DNA of 64,000 nucleotides from Polytrichum commune (lineage: Eukaryota; Streptophyta; Polytrichopsida; Polytrichales; Polytrichaceae). Of this stretch, positions 47,601 to 57,152 are shown piece by piece (the stretch's first letter is position 1; every line of letters begins with the position of its first letter). The DNA is taken from assembly GCA_950295325.1 (NCBI GenBank), contig OX485807.1, positions 18,199,666-18,263,665 of the forward strand, written 5' to 3'. Position numbers and translations under genes: made by a program. The notes beneath the pieces were generated by a model. That model ran no database searches and was not told the origin of the DNA. It saw only the letters and a list, made by a program, of their open reading frames with translations.

Positions 47601-50600
47601 ATAACAAAATCAAAATCTGGTCCAAGTGGCCGAATCCTCCTACCTCTCGGAACCGAGGCCCTTAGTGTATACATATTATCAACCACAAATAAAGTAAAAA
47701 ATCTGGTATATGTGCCGAATCTTTCTACCTCTCGGAACCGAGACCCTTAGTCTAGACACATTATAAACCTTATAACAAAATCAAAATTTGGTCCAACTGG
47801 CCGAATCCTCCTACCTCTCGGAACCGAGACCTTGTATCTATACACATTGTCAACCTTATAACAAATCAAAATCTGGTCCAAGTTTCCGAATCCTCCTACC
47901 TCTCGGAACCGAGACCCTTAGTGTAGACACATTATCAACCTTATAACAAAATCAAAATCTGGTCCAAGTGGCCGAATCCTCCTACCTCTCGGAACCGAGA
48001 CCCTTAGTCTAGACACATTATAAACCTTATAACAAAATCAAAATCTGGTCCAAGTGGCCGAATCCTCCTACCTCTCGGAACTGAGACCCTTAGTGTATAC
48101 ACATTATCAACCACAAATAAAGTCAAAAATCTGGTATATGTGCCGAATCCTCCTACCTCTCGGAACCGAGACCATTAGTCTAGACACATTATCAACCTTA
48201 TAACAAAATCAAAATTTGGTCCAACTGGCCGAATCCTCCTACCTCTCGGAACCGAGACCCTTAGTGTATACATATTGTCAACCACAAATAAAGTCAAAAA
48301 TCTGGTATATGTGCCGAATCCTCCTACCTCTCGGAACCGAGACCCTTAGCCCACTCACAATATCAACCACACACAAATTCAAAAATCTGGTCCAAGTGGC
48401 CGAATCCTCCTACCTCTCGGAACCGAGACCCTTAGTGTATACATATTATCAAACACAAATAAAGTCAAAAATCAGGTATATGTGCTGAATCCTTCTACCT
48501 CTCGGAACCGAGACCCTTAGTCTAGACACCTTATCAACCTTATAACAAAATCAAAATCTGGTCCAAGTGGCCGAAACCTCCTACCTCTCGGAACCAAGAC
48601 CCTTAGTCTAGACACCTTATCAACCTTATAACAAAATCAAAATCTGGTCCAAGTGGTCGAATCCTCCTACCTCTCGGAACCGAGACCCTTAGTCTAGACA
48701 CCTTATCAACCTTATAACAAAATCAAAATCGGGTCTAACTGGCCGAATCCTACTACCTCTCGGAACCGAGAGCCTGTATCTATACACATTATCAACCTTA
48801 TAACAAAATCAAAATCTGGTCCAAGTAGCCAAATCCTCCTACCTCTCGGAACTGAGATACTTAGCCCACTCACAATATCAACCACACACAAATTCAAAAA
48901 TCTGGTCCAAGTGGCCGAATCCTCCTACCTCTCGGAACTGAGACCCTTAGTGTATACACATTATCAACCACAAATAAAGTCAAAAATCTGGTATATGTGC
49001 CGAATCATCCTACCTCTCGGAACCGAGACCCTTAGTCTAGACACATTATAAACCTTATAACAAAATCAAAATCTGGTCCAAGTGGCCGAATCCTCCTACC
49101 TCTCGGAACCGAGACCCTGTATCTATACACATTGTCAACCTTATAACAAATCAAAATCTGGTCCAAGTTTCCGAATCCTCCTACCTTTCGGAACCGAGAC
49201 CCTTAGTCTAGACACATTATCAACTTTATAACAAAATCAAAATCTGGTCCAACTAGCCGAATCCTCCTACCTCTCGGAACCGAGACCCTTAGTCTAGACA
49301 CCTTATCAACCTTATAACAAAATCAAAATCTGGTCCAAGTGGCCGAATCCTCCTACCTCTCAGAACCGAGACCCTTAGTCTAGACACCTTATCAACCTTA
49401 TAACAAAATCAAAATCTGGTCCAAGTGGCCGAATCCTCCTACCTCTCGGAACCGAGACCCTTAGTCTAGACACCTTATCAACCTTATAACAAAATCAAAA
49501 TCTGGTCCAAGTGGCCGAATCCTCCTACCTCTCGGAACCGAGACCCTTAGTCTAGACACCTTATCAACCTTATAACAAAATCAAAATCTGGTCCAACTGG
49601 CCGAATCCTCCTACCTCTCGGAACCGAGACCCTTAGTCTAGACACCTTATCAACCCTATAACAAAATCAAAATCTGGTCCAAGTGGCCGAATCCTCCTAC
49701 CTCTCGGAACCAAGACCCTTAGTCTAGACACCTTATCAACCTTATAACAAAATCAAAATCTGGTCCAAGTGGCCGAATCCTCCTACCTCTCGGAACTGAG
49801 ACCCTTAGTGTATACACATTATCAACCACAAATAAAGTCAAAAATCTGGTATATGTGCCGAATCCTCCTACCTCTCGGAACCGAGACCCTTAGCCCACTC
49901 ACAATATCAACCACACACAAATTCAAGAATCTAGTCCAAGTGGCCGAATCCTCTTACCTCTCGGAACTGAGACCCTTAGTGTATACACATTATCAACCAC
50001 AAATAAAGTCAAAAATCTGGTATATGTGCCGAATCCTCCTACCTCTCGGAACCGAGACCCTTAGCCCACTCACAATATCAACCACACACAAATTCAAGAA
50101 TCTGGTCCAAGTGGCCGAATCCTCCTACCTCTCGGAACTGAGACCCTTAGTGTATACACATTATCAACCACAAATAAAGTCAAAAATCTGGTACATGTGC
50201 CGAATCATCCTACCTCTCGGAACCGAGACCCTTAGCCCACTCACAATATCAACCACACACAAATTCAAGAATCTAGTCCAAGTGGCCGAATCCTCCTACC
50301 TCTCGGAACTGAGACCCTTAGTGTATACACATTATCAACCACAAATAAAGTCAAAAATCTGGTATATGTGCCGAATCCTCCTACCTCTCGGAACCGAGAC
50401 CCTAAACCCACTCACAATATCAACCACACACAAATTCAAAATCTGGTCGAACTGGCAGAATCCTCCTACCTCTCGGAACCGAGACCCTATATCTATACAC
50501 ATTATCTACCTTATCACAAATCAAAATCTGGGTCAAGTTTCCGAATCCTCCTACCTCTCGGAACCGAGACCCTAAACCCACTCACAATATCAACCACACA

Positions 50601-51981
50601 CAAATTCAAAATCTGGTCGAACTGGCAGAATCCTCCTACCTCTCGGAACCGAGACCCTATATCTATACACATTATCTACCTTATCACAAATCAAAATCTG
50701 GGTCAAGTTTCCGAATCCTCCTACCTCTCGGAACCGAGACCCTTCACCCACTCACAATATCAACCACAAACCATTTCAAAAATCTGGGATATGTGCCGAA
50801 TCCTCCTACCTCTCGGAACCGTTACCCTTACTCTATACACCCCCTCACCCACAAACAAATTCAAAAATCTTGTCCAAGTTGCCGAGTCCTCTTACCTCTC
50901 AGATCCGAGACCCTTATTCTAGACACCCCTCACCCATACACAAATTCAAAAATCTGTTTCACGTGGCCGAATGTTCCTACCTCTCGGAACCGACACTTAG
51001 GAGTACCCACATTATCAACCCAACATAACTTCAAAATCTGGTTTAAGTGCCGAATCCACACATCCAGCCAAAACTTCAAAATCTGGTGTAAAGGTTGAAT
51101 CCATACCTCCAAAAGAACCTTCAAAATCTGTTGTGAAGGCCGAATGCTCTCTATCTAAGAAAACCCCACAATCGGTGTATGTGTCCAAACCCTCTAAGCC
51201 CTCCGAATCGTTACCCTTAGTCTCGACACTATCTTATCCAAAAGTCTTGTCTAAGTGGCCGAGTCCTCGGAAACACATCCTCGGTATCCCCTAGTTCTAA
51301 GTGGCCCAAGACTATAGCCTCTCGGACCCTAAACCCTTCCCACATGATCATCCCACTATACTTTTAAACCATGTCAAATATACCTAAACCCAGGGGCCCT
51401 TTCACCTTAACACCGACATTAAACCATTCCGAAATGTGACCATGAACTACCCTCTCGGAACCGAGAGATACTCCTTAATAGAAATATACAACATGTCTGC
51501 TTTGTGACCTTTACACACATATACATTATTTCCTGAAGGTGGCCTGGATTTCAACAATAACGCAAACATTCATGTCGTGTTTCCATTCCACTCAATCTTC
51601 AAATACCCATTATTCATATATCCACAACATCAATCTTACTATAAGAATGGAATCATCTCTTGTCTCCTCGCGAGACCCGCTTTGATTGGAACAGTTGAGA
51701 TGCTCGCTCTCTGCCATAGATGGTGCGGCTGAATCACTGTCCTCCCGGTCTTCCTCTATCGCCTCGAGATTTAATTGTCTTTTCGAAGATCCTCTCTTGC
51801 TCTCTCCACCTATGTTTTGCAAGTCTGTTGGGGTGCCTCTTCCCTCTATGTATGATTCCTCCTTCTTCAGTTCTCTCCGTCTCCTCTGTTTCGAATTGCT
51901 GAAACTCGTGCCTCCTTTTCGCTTCTTTCGCTTCCTTCCTGTATCTATTGTGGAATCTGTATTGTGCTCTGGTTCCTTCAT
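38690..51981 (-). CDS. E2 ParB-like / beta-class amino-methyltransferase fusion protein, 12 exons, ~1,186 aa
   Basis: Exons in transcript order: 51981-51640, 46477-46361, 46258-45681, 45598-45403, 43905-43708, 43616-43398, 43317-43079, 42987-42312, 42219-41875, 39558-39300, 39178-38977 and 38879-38690. All have GT-AG borders and matching phases and sum to exactly 1,187 codons with no internal stop. Residues 1-115: nuclear-type basic stretch (GRKRKKRKGG, KQRRRRELKK), then acidic. Residues ~185-345: ParB/sulfiredoxin-like, PLCRLHCLPLVRPISEVDV then MFFVWEGNHRLTAWFRHI. Residues ~345-630: conserved with E1, unknown (FKAKWLRWWNS). Residues ~630-855: variable, basic and Pro/Ser-rich linker. Residues ~856-1125: methyltransferase order IV-X-I, with GIDLLFADVPENL, GIPWRGAREK and IVFDWQCGLGGS...RHIVALDSD. 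Motif IV is DVPE rather than DPPY, so activity is uncertain. Exon 1 assignment rests on phase, position and its E1 counterpart. Confidence 0.8.
39592..41850. repeat. Satellite S1 array A (intron 9 of the E2 accessory gene)
   Basis: About 26 tandem units of ~86 bp. A consensus unit runs CGAATCCTCCTACCTCTCGG, AACCGAGACCCTTAGTCTAG, ACACATTATCAACCTTATAA, CAAAATCAAAATCTGGTCCA, AGTGGC. A second subtype replaces the middle with GCCCACTCACAATATCAACC or with GTATACATATTATCAACCAC. Each good unit contains the palindrome CTCGGAACCGAG. The array fills nearly the whole intron. Confidence 0.92.
43955..45320. repeat. Satellite S1 array B (intron 4 of the E2 accessory gene)
   Basis: About 16 units of the same family, mostly of a subtype with CGAATCATACTACCTCTCGG and CCCATTCACAATATCGACC, plus a subtype with GACTAGGCACCCCCTCAACC. 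The palindrome CTCGGAACCGAG is kept in most units, although a few have CTCGGAACGGAG. Confidence 0.92.
46500..51480. repeat. Satellite S1 array C (intron 1 of the E2 accessory gene)
   Basis: The largest block, over 50 units of ~86 bp between exon 1 (ends 51640) and exon 2 (starts 46477). Homogeneous in the centre (47,000-50,800) and diverged at both ends. Higher-order repetition is visible at 49,760-50,780, where a two-subtype dimer of ~172 bp repeats. Open frames inside it, such as 49769-50575, are by-products of the repeat. Confidence 0.92.
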
Positions 51982-52200
51982 GTGTGCGTCACAGATCCCC
52001 TCTGCTTCCCTTTTCCTGCTCTCTACTCTCTCAGCATCCCTTTCCTTCGCTTCCAAAAGGACATTTTCCCAACCCTCTCTGACCTATATAGTGCCACTGT
52101 TCAAGGTTTAGGGTTTACAATTTTTGGTCTTTGTGACTACCCTACCCTTTTTGATCTATTTTCATATTCCCCCCTCTCTTTGTCCGTGGCTTCGTCGTCC
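51982..52200. promoter_or_regulatory. Divergent promoter region of E2
   Basis: A 219-bp interval separates the start codons of the accessory gene (minus, Met at 51981) and the transposase (plus, Met at 52201). A TATA-like CCTATATAGTG occurs near 52082, followed by GGTTTAGGGTTTACAA near 52105. The E1 counterpart is 18871-19338. Function inferred from position. Confidence 0.45.
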
Positions 52201-55200
52201 ATGGCTTCCTCGTCCACCGTGCCCTCTGTATCCGAAATGGTTGAGCTCCGTGCCAATGGCCTCGGAATCCCTATTCTTTTTCCCGTCGATGCCAACGGTG
52301 TTGCATCTGTCTCTTCTCTTCACCTTAGTATCAGATTTTCTTTGCAAGATAGTACAATATGGGTCGAACGCGAGATTTATGATATTACTACTTCCATGTT
52401 GTCATTGACCGTCTGTGAGAATCCTAGGGTTGCCGACAACAGATCCTCAACGTGGGAACTCTGCTCTGGTAAATACAGGGTGTACGGACTCCCAGGTCCT
52501 TGCACGAATGGATCCACGGATTTCCGTACCCCTCCCCATTCCTCTGCCTCCACTTTCAACATTCCTCCCCTCGTCAAAGTTAAGATTGAACCCGGTGTTC
52601 ACACTGTCATCCATCTTTCCGATTCCTCCGATGGTGATGAGCCCCCCGTATCCACTCCCATTCGCGAGCCATCCCCCTCCTCCCTCCATTCCGCCGCTGT
52701 TACCCCTCCTCTTTTGTCTCCTCTTCCTCCCTTTCCAACCAAACCCCCCTATTCCATTCTTCAATGTCTACGTTCTCTTGCTTCCATGCCCGGTAGGAAG
52801 AACATCCTCAAGAAGCTAGATTATGACACCTTACAAATTCAAGAGGTGAATTTCCTGCCGCCACGCTTTGATGGTGATCTCATGTTTGTCCTACCCCCAC
52901 TCGGTCTTTCTTCTTCTCATAAGAAGGCCCAATCCATGGACGGCATGGACAAACGCTATGACGGCCATGTTTGGACTAAGACCCAGACCACCAATATCAC
53001 CAATGTCATGGGCCTTGTTTTTCGCTCCTCCAGTTGTGTTGGCCACCTCGAATGCCAAAATCCTCAGTGCGATTACCTGCAACGTGCTCATCGGACTTCC
53101 CTCGTCAATGATACTGATTTCGACGGTTTCACCAAGGATCCCTTCCCCGTTGGTGGTCCCTTGCCTTTGGGATCCACTCTAATGTGCCGGATCTGTAAGG
53201 AGCCTCCCAAATGCATTGCACCATGTCACGCCAAAATCTTCTACGTCCACGGCAATACCACCACTCAGCATGCCTGTATCCATCTCGGCAACCATCATCA
53301 TCCCGTCAAGGTTGGCAATTGCAGAGATAGCCAACAGCGCATCGACGCCCTCATCGAGGAGCTCGTCGAGCGAACGCCCCAAGCCACGCATAGCAAAATC
53401 GTCCTTGAAGCCAGCAAGGACCTTGTGGGTGAGTTCCTCCTCCGCAATGATACTGATCCTCATAAACTCCTTTCTTTGGAAGAACTTGAGCCCGTTTTTG
53501 ATCGTTGCAAGGAGTTGCATTCCCCCCACCTCCGAAACAAGGTTACCACTTTCAAATACTTACGTAGATTGGGGGTTATGGATGGCATCGCCAAGCTTCG
53601 AGGTGTCAGCACCTGGGCCTATGTCCAGCGGAATCAATTCCCAGGCCAGGGTGACGATACGGACAAGGTTTTCGTTTTCAAGATGTCCGAGGTCGGCCCT
53701 GGTAGTGGGGTCGACTTGGTTAAGCGCATGCAACCTGGCGGGGATCTCGAGCACGCTTGGATCATGTCCGACCATGTCAAACGCGTCGCCAAGTGGACCA
53801 CCATGGCCTGCCACGTATACGACGGTACCTACCAGCACGTCATGACCATCGCTTGCTGCGACTTCCAATCCGAGGACAAGGATGCTCAAGTTCTTTTCTG
53901 GCATAACCTCAACCACGTCATGGCCCGCCATGGATTCCCGAAGCCCCACTTCAAAGGCTTCATGGCAGACAATGCCCAAGCCAATTGGAATGCCGTCAGG
54001 ATTGTTTACGGGTCCGGAGACCCCAAGGTTCCCATCGATGGGCGTGAGAGAACCTGCTACTTCCATTGGACCCAGTCTTTGGAGAAACACACCAAGCTCT
54101 ATATCAAGCATGACTTGCAAGACCAACACAAACGTCTCTGCCTGCAGTATCGCGACGCATCCTCTATGCTCGAGGCGGAAACGAGGTACCTCGCCATCAA
54201 GGCCTAGTGGGCTTCGTCTAACTGCACCTCCGAGGAGGGGCTCAAACACCTTCAGCTTTGGCTGGCCTTCTGGCACTTTCGTTATCCACAATGGGGTGGC
54301 TTCATGGAATTGGTGCGTCTTTAGTGTTATTCCTCTTTGTTTTCTGTTTTTTTTTTTTTTTCAAGCTTTTCTTATTTCTTGCACACCCTTTCCATTGCGC
54401 AGGAGAAAATCATGACCGCCGAGGAATTTGCACAAATGCCCAATTGCAACCTTGCCGAGTCCATTCACAACAAATGGCTCCAAGCTTCCGGCAACAAAGG
54501 TGGCGATCTTTACGTGGCCACTGTGGATGACTATATTCAAGCCTTCCTCCAAGTTGTGGCGTACCATCAGTTTCTTAAGGGTGGCGTTGGGGGCGATGGC
54601 CCTAGCAAAGAAGAACTCAAGCTTCGTGCTGCTCAACGTCGTGCTCAACGTACTGGTGACCTCGCTGTCCTTCAAAAGGTTCTTCTCGACATGCCTGGCG
54701 GTGAGGAATTTTGTACTCGTAGTCCCCACCTTGAAGGTGCCGAAGTCTTTGGCTCCCAGAAACGCAAGCCTGACACACCCATTGGTGCTGATGATGAAAC
54801 CCACCGCCCCGACACCCTCAACTTCTCTCGCCCTCGTGTCGCTCAGAGAACCACAAGATCTCACGCTTCACCTTTGCCTACCATCGTCGAGGAGTCCTCC
54901 CCGACAGTGATCGAGGTTCCACCACCCCCTCCTACTGGATTGGATTTCTGTCGTGTCACTGCCGTACAAGAATCCAATGTGGACGAGAAGCTCTGGCATA
55001 TTGCTCGCGTTCCTTACAATTCCTCCAAAGCATGTTGGGCCATGCATACTGTCACCAAGAAGAAATGCACTGCCAAAATCGTCTCCAACTCCAAGAGCAC
55101 CCCTGCACCGGCATACGTTGGAGTTTGGAACTATTACAAATTCACAACACCTAAGGTCGAGAAGTTTTTTTTTTGCCCGGACGACATTGAACGTTGTGTC

Positions 55201-55859
55201 AAAGGATCCCGTCGCAAGTGGGTCGACAAATTCTCCGCAGACCAAGAAGGACCTCCAATCCCGCCCGTGTGGCCTGTCAAAATTGGTACCAACCTCACTC
55301 GTCCGGAGATCCTTAAGCTTGAGAACGCCGGCTTTCAGCTCCCACAAAAAGAGCGCATCACGCCCACTCGCCTCTTCACCACATCCACTCCTCCACTCGA
55401 CCTCTCTGGAGTGGACGTTCCTGCCAACCCAGACTCGTATCCTTCTTCCAGACAGTCCAAGACTACGAGACGGTCTGCCACCGCACCATCAGCAAAACAA
55501 ATGCAGATGGTCGCATCTGCCCGAGCTATGGAAGGGACCATTTTGAAGGTGACCATGATTCCACGACCTGGATTTGGTTGCGTTATCATGTTGCAGTCCA
55601 AACCTGCACCTACTCAATCAATTACCAACTCACAGTCAGTTCCCTGCCCGAGTGTAATTGCCCAGCCTTCAAGGATATGATATCAAAGTTTGGCCGTAAA
55701 CGAAATTCGTTCCTGCATTGTAAGCACCTCTACTTCATATTTGTCAAGGTCTCTAATGTAGACCCCGAAGTTGACTTGTTCATTCATGCCCCTACCTTTA
55801 GCTTCAATGAGGTCAAACTCATCCTCGAAGGGGGCCTCTTGACACAGTCTACTTCCTAG
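52201..55859 (+). pseudogene. E2 transposase: MULE-type DDE with WRKY-GCM1-like and SWIM zinc fingers, one stop and one frameshift
   Basis: Exons 52201-54312 and 54403-55859, split at the same place as in E1. Residues ~245-385: Cys/His cluster (SSCVGHLECQNPQCDYLQ, CRICKEPPKCIAPC, ACIHLGNHHHPV) of WRKY-GCM1/FLYWCH type. Residues ~530-650: DDE-like core (WIMSDHVKRVAKW, FKGFMADNAQANWNAV, TCYFHWTQSLEKH). After the intron comes MPNCNLAESIHNKWLQASGN, then a region shared with E1 (VWPVKIGTNLTRPE). C-terminal SWIM finger: PECNCPAF then HCKHLYFIF. Damage: TAG at 54205-54207 where E1 has TGG, and a one-base shift near 55590-55610, just before the SWIM domain. GC content is higher than in the E1 gene. 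Apart from these two lesions the frame is open. Confidence 0.88.
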
Positions 55860-56076
55860 AATTACTCTCATCCTAGCACTACATTTTGTCCTCATGGATG
55901 TGGTCAGTTCTGGACCGAATGTGAACTCATAATTGATTGCTATAATAAATATAATCTCATAGATTATTTTTATTCCCTTCAAAATTTTGTATTACAATAT
56001 TCAAATGTGTCATGTGTCTCTCTCCCGGTTGAACATTTCATTTTCAATTTTAAGGTGTTACCTATCTCTATCAAAT

Positions 56077-56589
56077 CTACTTCCGTTTCGCCAACCTTCT
56101 AGGTGTTTCATCGTCCCTTCTTGATGGAGGTAGACCCGGTCGAAGCAAATCAATGTATGACACCGTTTTATCCCTCATTCGATCCTTCAATGGACGAGGA
56201 TGCGGCAACAATCCTCTCATCCTCTCGCGAAATGACAAAGACCTCGAAGATTCGCCTACTACCTTCACCTCATCCTCCCCGTTCGTCGTCTTGTCTTCAT
56301 TCAAATCAGCGTCTTCATTCATATCAACGTCCTTCTCCTGCACATCCGCTCGCGTTTTATTTTTCTTTGCATATTGTTTCTGCTCCTCCTGCATCCTCCA
56401 CCTCCAAGCTTGTGTGGACTGCGAAAATGGAGTGAGTTCGTAGTCATCACTACATTGCTTTCCAGCACCTTTGTCATGTTCCGGCGATGGATTAAAAGGA
56501 ACATGGGGATCTCCTAGACTCCTAATCTCCTTCTCCCATCCTAGGCCAGCGAACGTGTCTTTCTCCTCTCCCATTGTGTCCCTAAACAC
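56077..56589 (-). CDS. Hydrophilic basic/acidic ORF near the right end of E2, unknown
   Basis: 170 codons from an ATG at 56589, convergent with the transposase. The product is strongly charged: acidic middle (MNEDADLNEDK), several basic clusters (KKNKTR, SRRDDETPRRLAKRK) and no hydrophobic segment, suggesting a nuclear protein. FRERMRGLLPHPRPLKDRMR is a notable repeat-like stretch. No family recognised and no E1 counterpart. Codons look ordinary, but purifying selection cannot be judged from one copy. Confidence 0.4.
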   Translation of the reverse strand: MFRDTMGEEKDTFAGLGWEKEIRSLGDPHVPFNPSPEHDKGAGKQCSDDYELTPFSQSTQAWRWRMQEEQKQYAKKNKTRADVQEKDVDMNEDADLNEDKTTNGEDEVKVVGESSRSLSFRERMRGLLPHPRPLKDRMRDKTVSYIDLLRPGLPPSRRDDETPRRLAKRK

Positions 56590-57064
56590 TCTACATCCGT
56601 ATTGGGTACGAGTCTACCTTATGTCCTTATATATTTTGAGCTGAAGATAATCTCTTCAAACAATAATTGTGCGAGTCCAAGCTCTATAGTTGACTCACAC
56701 ATAGGACAAATATAAAAGTGATGGAATAAAAAACTAAGCAAGGTGGTCGCCATTTGTATTTTCTTTGACTAAATCTTCAATTATACCAAACTCGATAAAA
56801 TCATTTTAAAATCTTCTTTTTTGGAATCACCCTTGGTTTAAATCATATACTTATCTATTTTATCATAATTCTTATATCATTTTTGCACTTCCCGTATTCT
56901 AAATTTAACGACTACATTTCAAATTCAGATCATTTTCATTTAATGTTGGACCTATCCATTCCACAAAAATAGGTCATACATTTTTGGTATTTTTGGTAAA
57001 TTCTGGAATATTCCAGGTATATTCTTTTCTATTTAAATTTTTGCTAAATTTAGTCTGACAAGTT

Positions 57065-57143
57065 TGCTATTTTTTCTTCATCTCCGCTCTCCGCTCTCCA
57101 AATCTCTGCTCTCCGCTCTACGCTCACATAGCTGTGTCGTCCC
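57065..57143 (-). repeat. E2 right terminus with subterminal heptamers
   Basis: Read inward: GGGACGACACAGCTATGTGA, GCGTAGAGCGGAGAGCAGAG, then GAGAGCGGAGAGCGGAG. Followed by the target duplication at 57144-57152. The region 56590-57064 between the last ORF and this end is AT-rich with no gene. Confidence 0.78.
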
Positions 57144-57152
57144 TTGATGTCA
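57144..57152. repeat. Right target-site duplication of element E2
   Basis: TTGATGTCA, identical to 35143-35151. Confidence 0.9.

Larger units (their letters stand above)
35152..57143. mobile_element. Mutator-like element E2 (22.0 kb) with ParB-methyltransferase gene, transposase, extra ORFs and satellites
   Basis: The ends read inward as GGGAAACTTAGTAGTGTGAG and GGGACGACACAGCTATGTGA. Each is followed by GCGTAGAGCRGAGAGC-type heptamer runs. A 9-bp target duplication flanks it. The accessory gene reads toward the left end and the transposase toward the right end, as in E1 when flipped. Cargo beyond the two core genes: an F-box-like ORF near the left end, a small basic ORF near the right end, and two satellite families making up nearly half the element. 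The transposase is damaged; the accessory gene is open. Confidence 0.87.

Noticed and set aside
49769-50575. 268-codon open frame with repeated ESSYLSEPRPL and RILLPLGTETL blocks
   Set aside because: It is satellite S1 read in one frame. The unit is ~86 bp, so all three frames cycle and stay open by chance; there are no splice sites or start context.
39592-51480. CRISPR-like array of direct repeats
   Set aside because: The whole unit repeats with no unique spacers and there are no cas genes. It is satellite DNA in a eukaryotic intron.
52415-54910. Several 100-240 codon frames on both strands over the E2 transposase
   Set aside because: Shadows of the high-GC transposase exons. Only the frame with zinc-finger, DDE and SWIM blocks aligns with E1.
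55555-55600. A tiny intron (GTGACC...TTGCAG) explaining the frame change before the SWIM domain of the E2 transposase
   Set aside because: It would be only ~40 bp, below normal plant intron size, and E1 has no intron there. A frameshift is simpler.
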